From: Acidobacteriota bacterium
GTDB taxonomy: Bacteria; Acidobacteriota; Terriglobia; Bryobacterales; Bryobacteraceae
Length of the DNA: 39,569 nucleotides
Reading direction: 5' to 3'
NCBI GenBank assembly: GCA_018268835.1
Contig: JAFDVU010000050.1
Coordinates: forward strand, 1-39,569
The position numbers and the translations under genes are program-made. This document shows, in pieces, positions 1 through 8,044 of this stretch; positions within the stretch are counted from its first letter, which is position 1, and each line of letters starts with the position of its first letter. A model generated the notes under the pieces. It did not search any database. It was given only the letters and a program-made list of their open reading frames with translations, and was not told the origin of the DNA.

Positions 1-609
1 ATAGCTGCGGTCCACGTCCGCCTTGTGCGGGAACGCCACGCTCTGCGGTTCCAGGTAGGCGCCCTTGCACAGCCGCACCCGGATGCCGGCGGCGTTCAAC
101 CGCTCGATGTCCGCCCGGCTGCGGCGCAGATACGCCTGGATCACCGTTCCGGCCGCACCGTGCCGCGCGTACAGTTCCGTCACGATCCCGAGCGTGCGGT
201 CCGTGTACTCGCTCGATTCCATATCGATGCGCACGAAGCTGTTCACTTCGCGCGCGCGCCCTACCAGTCGATCCACGTTGGCCAGGCACTGCTCGGTCGA
301 AAGATCCAGCCCGAACTGCGTCAGCTTGAGCGAGACGTTGCCCTGTATGCCGCTCTGGTGAATGGCGTCCAGCGTGCGCAGGTACACGTCGCGCGCCGCA
401 GCCGCTTCCTCCAGGCTGGTGACGCTCTCCCCAAGGTGGTCCAGGGTCACGGTGATGCCTTCGCCGTTCAGCCGCCGGGCCACGGCCAGCGCGTCTTCCA
501 GCGTCTCTCCCGCGACAAAACGCTTAGAGAGCTTCCGCGAGAGGGACGAGGTTTCCATCCACCGGCGTAATTGTTTCTGGCGGGAAAGGAACAGGAACAG
601 GGCGCGCAC
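1..609 (-). CDS. Proline dehydrogenase (PRODH), N-terminal part, cut by window edge
   Basis: The visible 203 residues are the N-terminal part of a proline dehydrogenase. This is the FAD-dependent enzyme that oxidises L-proline to pyrroline-5-carboxylate, the first step of proline catabolism. The reading frame continues off the left edge. Recognition rests on the segments SLKLTQFGLDLS, RIDMESSEYTDRTL, VIQAYLRRS and KGAYLEPQSVAFPHK, which match the (beta/alpha)8 barrel of monofunctional Thermus/Bacillus-type PRODH; the last contains the Lys-Gly-Ala-Tyr flavin-site motif. An in-frame stop (TAA, 619-621 read on the minus strand) limits the start to GTG 612, GTG 609 or ATG 558. GTG 609 was chosen because the peptide before the ATG (LFLFLSRQKQLRRWMETS) fits the family and a -10-like TAATCT lies six bases upstream. 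It is transcribed divergently from the zinc-ribbon gene. Confidence 0.9.
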   Translation of the reverse strand, partial: MRALFLFLSRQKQLRRWMETSSLSRKLSKRFVAGETLEDALAVARRLNGEGITVTLDHLGESVTSLEEAAAARDVYLRTLDAIHQSGIQGNVSLKLTQFGLDLSTEQCLANVDRLVGRAREVNSFVRIDMESSEYTDRTLGIVTELYARHGAAGTVIQAYLRRSRADIERLNAAGIRVRLCKGAYLEPQSVAFPHKADVDRSY

Positions 610-615
610 CACCGC

Positions 616-621
616 AGATTA
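616..621 (-). promoter_or_regulatory. -10-like hexamer directly upstream of the proline dehydrogenase start
   Basis: On the minus strand this reads TAATCT and sits six bases before GTG 609, with no Shine-Dalgarno sequence between them. The spacing would put transcription initiation at or next to the start codon (leaderless transcript). This is inference from spacing. Confidence 0.4.
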
Positions 622-652
622 ACACCACTTCAGGCTGGAGGTCACCTGGATC

Positions 653-661
653 TGCTAGACT
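653..661 (+). promoter_or_regulatory. Extended -10 element (TGC-TAGACT) before the zinc-ribbon gene
   Basis: TG-C-TAGACT has the extended -10 form TGnTAnnnT and ends seven bases before GTG 669. No convincing -35 or ribosome binding site is present. The same CTGCTAnnCT string recurs upstream of the Oar-like, S9 and ROK genes in this window. Confidence 0.45.
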
Positions 662-668
662 CCGGTAA

Positions 669-887
669 GTGGTTGTCAGAGGCCGTCCGCTGGATATCCG
701 TCCCGGAGAACTGCGTTGCCCTCGCTGTCTGGGCAAGGACATCGTGCCATCCATGCCGCGCGGAATCCTGGACGCCCTCATGCGGCACTTCGACAGGGTG
801 CCCCGACACTGCCGCAAGTGCGGAAGACGCTTCTATGCGCGCCGGGGAGCGCAAGCCAAACCCGCCGAACCGGTAAGTTGGGAGTAA
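669..887 (+). CDS. Small zinc-ribbon protein (72 aa), function unknown
   Basis: This short basic protein has two Cys-x-x-Cys knuckles, CPRC near residue 17 and CRKC near residue 48, separated by a helical segment containing SMPRGILDALMRHFDRVPRHC. The arrangement predicts a zinc ribbon. Similar small proteins with a 'CPRC...MPRG..D..MR...RVPRHCR.CGRRFY' pattern are, from memory, common in Acidobacteriota and have no assigned role. The GTG start gives the usual family N-terminus, and a -10 element lies just upstream. It is divergent from the proline dehydrogenase gene with about 56 bases between the starts, so the two may share regulation. DNA or RNA binding is possible but not shown. Confidence 0.6.
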   Translation: MVVRGRPLDIRPGELRCPRCLGKDIVPSMPRGILDALMRHFDRVPRHCRKCGRRFYARRGAQAKPAEPVSWE

Positions 888-915
888 CTCAAGAACGCCG
901 GCCGGCAAATAAGAA

Positions 916-946
916 AAGGCCCGAAGCCGCGAGGGCGCCGGGCCTT
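916..946 (-). terminator. Rho-independent terminator of the Oar-like gene
   Basis: An 8-bp perfect stem (AAGGCCCG at 916-923, CGGGCCTT at 939-946) encloses a 15-base loop. Read on the minus strand the stem is followed by a T-rich run (TTTTCTTATTT). It lies 20 bases past the stop codon of the minus-strand gene. It could also stop transcription from the zinc-ribbon gene on the plus strand, though the T-tract is weaker there. Confidence 0.75.
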
Positions 947-965
947 GTTGACCACACTGACTGAA

Positions 966-3900
966 TCAGAAGGTGAAGCGCAGGGCCGCCTGCATGCGGC
1001 GCGCATTGGTGCCGTCCGGGAAGCCCTGGCTCTGGTTGCCGTCGCCGAGGTGCGAAACGCCTCCGGTCAGCACCGGCTTGAGGATGCCCCCGGATGAGAC
1101 GCTGTAAGCCGCGGTCTGAACGAAGGTGTTGTGGATCGTGTTGAACACGTTGAAGGCTTCGAACGACAAGTTGGCCTTCACCCGCTCACCGAACGGAAGG
1201 CTGCGCGTCAGGCGGGCATCCACGTTGTAGGTCTGGTCAATGTTGAGCGTGCTCACCGGCCAGAACGGCACACGGTTCCATCCGCCCGAGCCGTTGAGCG
1301 TGCTGTTGGCCAGGGTCACCCCCGGGAACACGCCGTTGGCCGAGGTGCTGGCGGAGTTCATGGTGGCGCTCGTCGGGTGGGCGCTGGCCAGCGTAGTAAT
1401 GCCGGAAAGCTCCCAGCCGTTGACGAAGTACTTCGCAAACGCCGACGTGCTGGTGGTGAAGGTCGGCTTCCACAGCCAGTTGACGGAAACGCGGTGGCGC
1501 TGGTCCAAAGTGGAAGATCCCTTGTCCAGCGGATAGTTGCCGTTGAAGGTGGCGTTGTTATAGTTGCTGCCGATGTTCCAGCTTGCGCCCTGCTGGTTGG
1601 CGTCGTCGATAGCGTGGCTCCACGTGTAGTTGACCTGCGCCTGCAAACCGTGCGAGAAGCGCTTCTGGACCTGAATGGCGAGGCCGTTGTACCACGACAG
1701 CCCGCCGTTTTCCACCTGCAGGATCTTGCTGTAGCGCGGATCCACGCGGTTGCCGATCACGAACACCGGCGTCGAGTAACTGCCCACGTTATTGCCCGCG
1801 GCATCCTGGATTGTGTAAGTGTACGGCCCGACCGGTGCGCCCAAATTCAGGTCGCGCTGCGTGAACAGGCCGATTCCGCGGCTCCAGATGTAGCTGGCGG
1901 TCACGGCGATGTCGCGCGTGAACTGGTGCTCGATGGCCAGCGTGCCCTGCTGCGAATAGGGCGCGCGGAAGCTCTTGGGGTCGGCGAACTGCAAGGAGAC
2001 GGAGCCGCTCGGAATGCCCGCGGCGCTGCCCAGAATGTTGGGGAACACCGGCGCGCCGGCCTGCGACGGGGTAATGAAAACGCTGGTTTGGTACAGGCCG
2101 TTGCCCAGGAAGAGCGTGTCCAGCAGGTTGCCGTGGATGCGCGCGTAGAACATGCCGTATCCGGCGCGGATCACCGTGCGGTCGTCGATCGAGTAAGAGA
2201 GATTGACGCGCGGCGCGAAGTTCTTGTTCTGCTGCGGGATGCGCCCAGTCTGCGGCCAGTCCGGGTTGACCATGGTCGGTTGCGGCAGCCAGCTCTTTTC
2301 ATATCGCAAGCCGTAGCTGAACATGACCCTTTTTGAGACCTTCCAGGTGTCCTGCGCATAGAAGTTGATGTCGGTCGTGCGGAAACTCTTGATCGGGTTG
2401 CCGAACGCCTGCGTGAAGTTGCTGTAGCTCTTGGTGCCCAGGGTGCCACCGAAGTCCTTGGCGAAGTTGGTCAGGTTGCTGTAACTGTAACCGCCGCTGC
2501 CGTTGTACAACTGGTTGGTCCAGTCCTGCGTGGTCTGGAAGTCCACTCCGTACTTCATGGTGTGGGCGCCCTTGGTCCAACTGTAGTTGTCCACAAGTTG
2601 GAAGCGGTTCTCGCTCGGATAGGTGCGAGGATAAGCCTGCGCCGCGCCGACGACGGCGCCGGCCACGTTCATGTAGAGCGGACCCGTCTCGGCCGGCCAC
2701 AAGTCGCTCGCGCCGGGATCGGACAGACGGTCCTTGAACCAGCCGAAGCGCATCTCGTTCACGGCGTTCGGAGTGACCACCCGAGTCCACGAAGCCTTCC
2801 CGTACTTGTCCTGCACGGTCGAGTTGCCGTTGCCGCCGATCATGTTGCCGTTGGTCAGCACCGCCTGCGTCTGGATGCCGTGCGGCGAGACCCAGCGCAT
2901 CGCGTTCAAATCGAAGCTGAACGAGTTACGGTCACTCGGACGCCAGTCAATCTTGCCGAAGCCCAGTTCCTGGTTGTACGTACGGGGAACCACCACGTTC
3001 ATCTGCTTCTGGATGAAGCCGATCGCCGCCGCGCACTGCGCCGCGGTCGGACCCGCGGTCGCGTTGACCACGCAATTCGACGTCGGGATGAAGTTGCCCG
3101 TGGGATCCGTCAGCGAGTTGTTGACAATGCGATTCAATCCCGGGAAGTTGCGATTCGTGTAATCGAAATTGAAAAAGTAGAACAGCTTGTCCTTCTTGAT
3201 CGGCCCGCCGATGCTCGCGCCCGCCGTGTGCCGCCATTCCGGAGCCTTCACGCCGTTGCTGTAGCGGTCCGCCGCTTCCAGTGTGCGGTTGCGGAAGAAC
3301 CAGTACGCCGTGCCGTGCACGTCGTTGCCGCCGCTGCGCGTCACCGTGTTGATCACGCCGCCCATCGCGCGTCCGAATTCCGCGCTGAAGCCGTTGCTCA
3401 GCACCTGGAATTCCTGCACCGCGTCCTGCGAAAGCTGGCTGCCGATGCGCGTGCGCCCCGCGTTCTCGTTGTAGAAGCTGTTGGTCGTGTCGTTGCCGTC
3501 GGTGAGGAACGCGTTGCCCGCCGCGATCCCGCGGAAGCTGATCAGCCCGAACTCGCCGTCATTCGTGACCGCCGGTGTCAGCAGCACGAAACTGTCCACG
3601 CGGCGCCCGTTGATTGGCAGATCCACAATCTGGTCCGATCCCACCGTCGAGGTCACGCCCTGCTTGGTGTCTTCCACCAGCGGCGCTTCCGCCGTCACGT
3701 CCACTCTTGTCGTCGCTGAACCGATCTGAAGCGTGACCTTGAAGTCCACGTTCTGACCGACCAGAATGTCGAAGTCCTTCACTTCGTACTTGTTGAATCC
3801 GTCTTTGCTGACCGAGACCGTATAGCCGCTGGCCGGCGTCAGCGCGGGAGCCGCGAACACGCCGGCATCCGTCGTCGTAAGGTTGCGCCTGATACCCATG

Positions 3901-4055
3901 GAGTCGTTGGCGACGACTACCGTTGCCCCGGGCACAACCGCGCCCGAGGCGTCGCGAACCGTTCCGGAAACCGATCCGAGTCCGGCGGTTGCCTGAGCGT
4001 ATGCACCGGCGGTAAACACCAGCGCGCTTAGACACAGTGCGAGAAAGTTCCTCAT
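966..4055 (-). CDS. Oar-like TonB-dependent receptor with N-terminal carboxypeptidase-regulatory-like domain
   Basis: This large predicted outer-membrane protein has about 1029 residues. In order it shows a signal peptide (MRNFLALCLSALVFTAGAYAQ), a carboxypeptidase-regulatory-like Ig-type domain at about residues 28-112 (GSVSGTVRDASGAVVPGATV, then GYTVSVSKDGF), a TonB plug at about 125-245 (LPINGRRVDSFVLLTPAV, GGVINTVTRSGGN) and a beta-barrel to the C-terminus. It ends in RMQAALRFTF, with the terminal Phe typical of barrel assembly signals. Such proteins are highly amplified in Solibacter-type Acidobacteriota and are presumed to import or bind polymers; the ligand is unknown. The start is one of two adjacent ATGs (4058 or 4055). 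Shine-Dalgarno AGAGG is three bases from the first and six from the second. The first 14-15 codons of the longer open frame are upstream leader. No TonB box is evident. Confidence 0.92.
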   Translation of the reverse strand: MRNFLALCLSALVFTAGAYAQATAGLGSVSGTVRDASGAVVPGATVVVANDSMGIRRNLTTTDAGVFAAPALTPASGYTVSVSKDGFNKYEVKDFDILVGQNVDFKVTLQIGSATTRVDVTAEAPLVEDTKQGVTSTVGSDQIVDLPINGRRVDSFVLLTPAVTNDGEFGLISFRGIAAGNAFLTDGNDTTNSFYNENAGRTRIGSQLSQDAVQEFQVLSNGFSAEFGRAMGGVINTVTRSGGNDVHGTAYWFFRNRTLEAADRYSNGVKAPEWRHTAGASIGGPIKKDKLFYFFNFDYTNRNFPGLNRIVNNSLTDPTGNFIPTSNCVVNATAGPTAAQCAAAIGFIQKQMNVVVPRTYNQELGFGKIDWRPSDRNSFSFDLNAMRWVSPHGIQTQAVLTNGNMIGGNGNSTVQDKYGKASWTRVVTPNAVNEMRFGWFKDRLSDPGASDLWPAETGPLYMNVAGAVVGAAQAYPRTYPSENRFQLVDNYSWTKGAHTMKYGVDFQTTQDWTNQLYNGSGGYSYSNLTNFAKDFGGTLGTKSYSNFTQAFGNPIKSFRTTDINFYAQDTWKVSKRVMFSYGLRYEKSWLPQPTMVNPDWPQTGRIPQQNKNFAPRVNLSYSIDDRTVIRAGYGMFYARIHGNLLDTLFLGNGLYQTSVFITPSQAGAPVFPNILGSAAGIPSGSVSLQFADPKSFRAPYSQQGTLAIEHQFTRDIAVTASYIWSRGIGLFTQRDLNLGAPVGPYTYTIQDAAGNNVGSYSTPVFVIGNRVDPRYSKILQVENGGLSWYNGLAIQVQKRFSHGLQAQVNYTWSHAIDDANQQGASWNIGSNYNNATFNGNYPLDKGSSTLDQRHRVSVNWLWKPTFTTSTSAFAKYFVNGWELSGITTLASAHPTSATMNSASTSANGVFPGVTLANSTLNGSGGWNRVPFWPVSTLNIDQTYNVDARLTRSLPFGERVKANLSFEAFNVFNTIHNTFVQTAAYSVSSGGILKPVLTGGVSHLGDGNQSQGFPDGTNARRMQAALRFTF

Positions 4056-4100
4056 CATTGACCTCTCTGACTTGACCCCTGTCCCTGTTTTTGAACCCAC

Positions 4101-4109
4101 AGAATAGCA
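4101..4109 (-). promoter_or_regulatory. Extended -10 element (TGC-TATTCT) upstream of the Oar-like gene
   Basis: On the minus strand this reads TGCTATTCT, a good extended -10. It would give a leader of about 35 bases carrying the AGAGG ribosome binding site near 4062-4066. No clear -35 was found, as expected for an extended -10 promoter. Confidence 0.5.
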
Positions 4110-4313
4110 GAATTCGATCTTTTTTGCGGTTACAAACGGAAGTCGAAGCGGTTAATTCCTGCCCGCTCAGGTATGGGTGTAACCTACTGAATTCAATATT
4201 CAAAATCCCATTTCAGGAAAACTACCCGGCACACCTCACCACTCGATTGTGGTTACAGGACTTAACCGGTCCCGAAATCGGAATCCCATCTCCGGAAATC
4301 ATGCCCTCCGCCG

Positions 4314-4322
4314 TGGCATACT
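4314..4322 (+). promoter_or_regulatory. Extended -10 element (TGG-CATACT) upstream of yggS
   Basis: TG-G-CATACT ends 14 bases before ATG 4337, predicting a leader of under ten bases. There is no Shine-Dalgarno sequence before the ATG. Confidence 0.4.
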
Positions 4323-4336
4323 GTCGGTACATCCCC

Positions 4337-5002
4337 ATGACCGAACTGGCCCAAAGGCTGGACCTGGTACGCACCCGCATCGCCCGCGCCGCCGAACGCG
4401 CCCGCCGCGACCCCGCCGGCATCCTCCTGCTCGCCGTCACCAAGGTCTTTCCCGCTTCCGCCATCCAGGAGGCCTACGACCTGGGCCTGCGAGAATTCGG
4501 CGAAAACTACGTCCAGGAATTCGAAACCAAGTCCCCCGCCGTCGCCTCCCTTTCCGGCGCGCGCTTCCACCTGATCGGCCACCTCCAATCCAATAAATCC
4601 GCCAAAGCCTCCGAGTTGTTCGACGTCGTTCAAACCGTCGACACCGCCAAACTTGCCCGCCGCCTCGATTCCGCGGGCAAGCCCCTCGACGTGATGCTCG
4701 AAGTCAAACTCTCCGAAGAGGAAGCCAAAAGCGGTGCCTCCCCCGCCGAACTCCCCGCGCTCATTGATGCCGTGCGCGCCTGCCGCAACCTCCGTCTCCT
4801 CGGCCTCATGACCATGCCTCCCTGGAGCGACGACCCCGAAGCCCCCCGCCCGTACTTCCGCCGCCTCCGCGAACTTGGCGAAATCCACGGTCTGAGCGGC
4901 CTCTCCATGGGCATGTCCAACGATCTCGAAACCGCCATCGAGGAAGGCTCCACCTGCGTGCGCATCGGTACCGCCCTCTTCGGGAAGCGCCGCAAACCGT
5001 GA
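4337..5002 (+). CDS. yggS: YggS family pyridoxal 5'-phosphate homeostasis protein
   Basis: A 221-residue, single-domain, alanine-racemase-like TIM-barrel protein that binds PLP and keeps free PLP and amino/keto-acid pools balanced; it has no known catalytic activity. The PLP lysine lies in LLLAVTKVFPASAI (about residue 38). Other family segments are FGENYVQEF, FHLIGHLQSNK, LEVKLSEEEAKSG, LLGLMTMPPW, SMGMSNDLETAIEEGSTCVRIGTALFG. Length matches the usual 220-235 residues. ATG 4337 was chosen because the upstream frame (from 4091) has no family similarity and runs through the intergenic region. Its stop overlaps the next start (GTGA, 4999-5002), so the glycosyltransferase is probably translationally coupled. 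Confidence 0.93.
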   Translation: MTELAQRLDLVRTRIARAAERARRDPAGILLLAVTKVFPASAIQEAYDLGLREFGENYVQEFETKSPAVASLSGARFHLIGHLQSNKSAKASELFDVVQTVDTAKLARRLDSAGKPLDVMLEVKLSEEEAKSGASPAELPALIDAVRACRNLRLLGLMTMPPWSDDPEAPRPYFRRLRELGEIHGLSGLSMGMSNDLETAIEEGSTCVRIGTALFGKRRKP

Positions 5003-6093
5003 CCGTCGGCTTCTACTCCCCGCTTCCCCCTGCCCGTTCCGGCGTGGCCGATTACTCCGCCGCCCTGCTCGCCGAACTCCGCCGCCGCGGCCGCGTCGAA
5101 GCCAACCCCCGCTCCTGCGACCTCGCCCTCTACCACCTCGGCAACAATCGCCTCCACGCCGAAATCTACCGCCGCGCGATCAAGCATCCCGGAGTCGTGG
5201 TTCTGCATGACGCCGTCCTGCACCACTTCCTGCTCGGCCAGCTCGCCGAAGGCGAATACGTCTCCGAGTTCGTCTACAACTACGGCGAATGGAACCGCGG
5301 CCTCGCCCGCGACCTCTGGCGCGGACGCGCCGCCTCCGCTTCCGACGACCGCTACTTCCGCTACCCGATGCTCAAGCGCGCAGCCGGAGTCGCCCGCGCT
5401 ATCGTGGTCCATAACCCGGCCGCCGCCCGCGCCGTGCGCGAGCACGCGCCCGATGCCACGGTTCGCGAGATCCCCCACCTTTTCGCCGCGCCCGATCTGC
5501 CCTCCGAAGCCGAGGCCCTCCGCTATCGCGATTCCCTCGGCCTCTCCGGCGCCTTCGTCTTCGCCGTCTTCGGCTACCTGCGGGAATCCAAGCGGCTGTT
5601 CAGCGTACTCGCCGCCTTCGAAGCGCTGCGCCGCGAGTTTCCCCGCGCCGCCCTCTTGATCGCCGGCGAGTTTGTCTCCAGCGATCTCGAACGCGCCATC
5701 GCGCCCCTCCTTGCCGCTCCCGGCATCGTGCGCCTGCCTTTCCTGAGCGAGCGCGATTTCTGGCTCGCCGCCCGCATGACCGATGCCTGCATCAACCTGC
5801 GCTACCCCTCGGCCGGCGAAAGCTCAGGGATCGCGGTGCGCCTCATGGGCATCGGCAAACCCGTGCTGGTCACGGAGAGCGAAGAATACGCCCGCCTGCC
5901 GGCCGATGCCTGCCTGCGCATCGCGCCCGGAGCCGCCGAGTGCGACGCCCTCTTCGAACACATGCGCCTGCTGGCCGCGATGCCCGCCGCGGCCGAAGCC
6001 ATCGGCGCCCGCGCCGCCGCCCACATCGCCGCCCACCACCGCCTCGATACCGTGGGCGAGCAATTCTGGAAGGTTCTGGTACCATCTCTCTAA
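4999..6093 (+). CDS. GT4-type (GT-B fold) glycosyltransferase
   Basis: This 364-residue cytoplasmic glycosyltransferase probably transfers a sugar from a nucleotide-sugar donor to an unknown acceptor. The N-terminus VGFYSPLPPARSGVADYSAALL is the acceptor-side glycine loop of GT4 enzymes. The C-terminal half has the donor-site pattern: FAVFGYLRESKRLFSVLAAF, then ARMTDACINLRYPSAGESSG and MGIGKPVLVTESEEYARLP, with acidic residues in the place of the E-x7-E motif. The start is a GTG overlapping the yggS stop, so it depends on coupling, and the first residues already fit the family. No transmembrane segment is visible. With no polysaccharide genes nearby, the substrate cannot be named. Confidence 0.88.
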   Translation: MTVGFYSPLPPARSGVADYSAALLAELRRRGRVEANPRSCDLALYHLGNNRLHAEIYRRAIKHPGVVVLHDAVLHHFLLGQLAEGEYVSEFVYNYGEWNRGLARDLWRGRAASASDDRYFRYPMLKRAAGVARAIVVHNPAAARAVREHAPDATVREIPHLFAAPDLPSEAEALRYRDSLGLSGAFVFAVFGYLRESKRLFSVLAAFEALRREFPRAALLIAGEFVSSDLERAIAPLLAAPGIVRLPFLSERDFWLAARMTDACINLRYPSAGESSGIAVRLMGIGKPVLVTESEEYARLPADACLRIAPGAAECDALFEHMRLLAAMPAAAEAIGARAAAHIAAHHRLDTVGEQFWKVLVPSL

Positions 6094-6094
6094 T

Positions 6095-6131
6095 GGGCGG
6101 CAGCGTGGCTTTCGCCGCCCGCGGGCGGTTT
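6095..6131 (+). terminator. Alternative hairpins after the glycosyltransferase gene
   Basis: Two mutually exclusive stems can form. GGGCGGC (6095-6101) pairs with GCCGCCC (6114-6120). Alternatively the middle strand CCGCC (6115-6119) pairs with GGCGG (6124-6128), followed by TTT. This may be a weak terminator or attenuator between the yggS-GT pair and the hydrolase gene. The T-tract is short. Confidence 0.4.
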
Positions 6132-6154
6132 CAACGGGGAGATCCGGATCGGTG

Positions 6155-7849
6155 ATGCCAAGGCTGTTTCTGGTGGCGGCCTGCGTTTCCCTGGCAGTGG
6201 CGGCGCAGCGGCCCATCGTTAGCGAGTTGGGCGTGGATGTGGCGATGCGCGATGGCGTGCGCCTCTCCACCAACGTCTTCCTGCCCGGCGAACGCGGCCC
6301 GTTTCCCGCCATCCTCGTGCGCACGCCTTACAACAAGGGCGCCGGCCTTAACGATACCTACCGCCCCTTCGTCGAGCACGGCTACGCCGTCGTCATACAG
6401 GACGTCCGCGGCCGCTACGCAAGCGAAGGCGCCTTTCAGCCGCTGCTCCAGGAACCCGCCGACGGCGACGACACCATCACCTGGATCGCCCACCAGCCCT
6501 GGTGCAACGGCAAGGTCGGGATGATCGGCGGCTCCTACCTGGGCATCGTGCAGTGGAAGGCCGCGCTTCTCGAAAACCCCCACCTCAAGGCGATCTTCCC
6601 GGTCGTCAGCGGCTGGGACGATTACCGCGACCGCTTCTACTCCGCCGGCGGCGCCATGAAACTCGGCAACCGCCTTGAGTGGATGGCGGAGAACCTGCGC
6701 GCCCCCGGCTACCACCAGGATTTCTCGAAGTTCGTGCTCCACCTCCCGCTGCGCTCCGCCGACGTCGCCGCGCTCGGGTGGACATCCTCCCTCTACCGCG
6801 AGATCGTCGCCCACCCGGCGTACGACGCCTTCTGGCGCGCCACCTCCACCCGCGAACACATCGACCGCATCAGGATCCCGGTGTTCAGCGTCGGCGGCTG
6901 GTACGACAACTTCGTGCAGAGCGACCTCGAAGCCTACGCCGCCCTGCGCCGCCGTGGCGCCGTCAACCGCATCCTCATCGGACCCTGGCCGCACAACATG
7001 TCGCTGAAGTTCGAAGGCGTCGATTTCGGCCCTGATTCCTCCGCCCCCATTCGCGCGCTGCAAATGGAATGGTTCGATCAATGGCTGATGGGCCGCGATG
7101 CGCCCCTGCTCTCGCGTCCTCCCGTGAAGCTGTTCGTCATGGGCGCCAACCAGTGGCGCGAGAGCAGGGAGTGGCCGCCCGAAGGCTCCGCGCCAAAAAC
7201 CTTCTATCTGGAAAGCCGCGGCAGGGCCAACTCGCTCTCCGGCGACGGCGCGCTCAACGAAAAGCGCTCCACCGGCGCGCCGGACCAGTTCGTTTTCGAC
7301 CCCGTCAACCCGGTTCCCACCCGCGGTGGCCAGGTCTGCTGCAACCCGCGCATCTTCCCCTGGGGGCCGATGGATCAGCGCCCCGTCGAACAGCGCCGCG
7401 ACGTGCTGGTCTACACCTCGCGCCCCCTCAAGCGCGAAGTCACCGCCATCGGACCCGTGCAGGTGGTGCTCTACGTCTCCACCAGCGCGCGCGATACAGA
7501 TTTCACCGCCAAACTGGTGGACGTCTTCCCCGACGGCACCGCGCGCAATCTCACCGACGGCATCCTCCGCCTGCGCTACCGCAACTCGCTGGAAAAGCCC
7601 GAGCCCGCCGCCCCGGGCGAGCTCTACCGCATCGCCATCGACGCCGGCGTCACCGGCAACGTCTTCCTCAAGGGCCACCGCATCCGCGTCGAAGTCTCCA
7701 GCAGCAACTTCCCCCGCTTCGACCGCAATCCCAACGACGGCCGCCCCGTCGCCGACGCCGTGCGCCTCAATAAGGCCAGCCAGACCGTCTACCACGACTC
7801 CCGCCGCCCCTCCGCTCTCATCCTGACGGTCGTCCCGGGGAAGGGATGA
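6155..7849 (+). CDS. Secreted CocE/NonD family (S15-like) alpha/beta hydrolase
   Basis: This 564-residue exported hydrolase belongs to the CocE/NonD, X-Pro dipeptidyl-peptidase (S15) superfamily, whose members cleave esters, acylated amides or dipeptides. A signal peptide (MPRLFLVAACVSLAVAAQ) precedes the alpha/beta fold. The nucleophile is Ser127 in IGGSYLG, the acid is Asp251 in GGWYDNF, and the base is His280 in GPWPHNM. The C-terminal part (about 335-560) is the usual jelly-roll (VLVYTSRPLKREVTAIGP, RIRVEVSSSNFPRFDRN). The start is ATG 6155 or the GTG just before it; GGGGAG at 6136-6141 is rather distant. An open frame extends upstream into the glycosyltransferase gene but is not coding there. 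The substrate is unknown. Members of this family in Acidobacteriota are often simply annotated as hydrolases. Confidence 0.92.
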   Translation: MPRLFLVAACVSLAVAAQRPIVSELGVDVAMRDGVRLSTNVFLPGERGPFPAILVRTPYNKGAGLNDTYRPFVEHGYAVVIQDVRGRYASEGAFQPLLQEPADGDDTITWIAHQPWCNGKVGMIGGSYLGIVQWKAALLENPHLKAIFPVVSGWDDYRDRFYSAGGAMKLGNRLEWMAENLRAPGYHQDFSKFVLHLPLRSADVAALGWTSSLYREIVAHPAYDAFWRATSTREHIDRIRIPVFSVGGWYDNFVQSDLEAYAALRRRGAVNRILIGPWPHNMSLKFEGVDFGPDSSAPIRALQMEWFDQWLMGRDAPLLSRPPVKLFVMGANQWRESREWPPEGSAPKTFYLESRGRANSLSGDGALNEKRSTGAPDQFVFDPVNPVPTRGGQVCCNPRIFPWGPMDQRPVEQRRDVLVYTSRPLKREVTAIGPVQVVLYVSTSARDTDFTAKLVDVFPDGTARNLTDGILRLRYRNSLEKPEPAAPGELYRIAIDAGVTGNVFLKGHRIRVEVSSSNFPRFDRNPNDGRPVADAVRLNKASQTVYHDSRRPSALILTVVPGKG

Positions 7850-7852
7850 AGA

Positions 7853-7858
7853 TATACT
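7853..7858 (+). promoter_or_regulatory. -10 hexamer TATACT six bases before the antitoxin ATG
   Basis: TATACT matches the sigma-70 -10 consensus at five of six positions and ends six bases before ATG 7865. No Shine-Dalgarno sequence fits in the gap, so a leaderless toxin-antitoxin mRNA is likely. No good -35 was seen at 17 bp. Confidence 0.55.
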
Positions 7859-7864
7859 CGAAGT

Positions 7865-8044
7865 ATGTCCGCCGATAGCCTGGTTGAAATGGTCGTTGCC
7901 CTGAAGCCCGAAGATCAGGATGCGGTGCGGGAGTTCATCGAGTTCCTCCGCCAGCGCGCGGAGAGGCCGGAAAGCCCCTTCCTGAGTGCCGCCGACGAGT
8001 TCATCGCGGAACATCCGGACCTCCTGCGCCGGCTCGCCCAGTGA
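7865..8044 (+). CDS. Putative antitoxin (59 aa) of a Doc-type toxin-antitoxin pair
   Basis: This acidic 59-residue protein lies directly upstream of a Doc/Fic toxin gene and overlaps it by four bases (GTGA, 8041-8044), the usual antitoxin-first order. The central part, MVVALKPEDQDAVREFIEFLRQR, resembles the helical DUF2281-type antitoxin segment 'LPEE...EV.DFIEFL'. The C-terminal half (SAADEFIAEHPDLLRRLAQ) is a short amphipathic helix that could occupy the toxin active site, as Phd does with Doc. No DNA-binding Phd/YefM fold is obvious, so autoregulation may work differently here. The antitoxin role is inferred from position and size, while the gene itself is clear. Confidence 0.75.
   Translation: MSADSLVEMVVALKPEDQDAVREFIEFLRQRAERPESPFLSAADEFIAEHPDLLRRLAQ

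Noticed and set aside
3880..3990. SGAVVPGAT in the Oar-like protein as a flavinylation motif
   Set aside because: This string is part of the carboxypeptidase-regulatory-like fold and is common in Oar-like proteins; there is no independent sign of flavin binding.
5783..6154. Upstream extension of the CocE/NonD hydrolase frame
   Set aside because: It lies inside the glycosyltransferase gene in another frame and would place the signal peptide in the middle of the protein.
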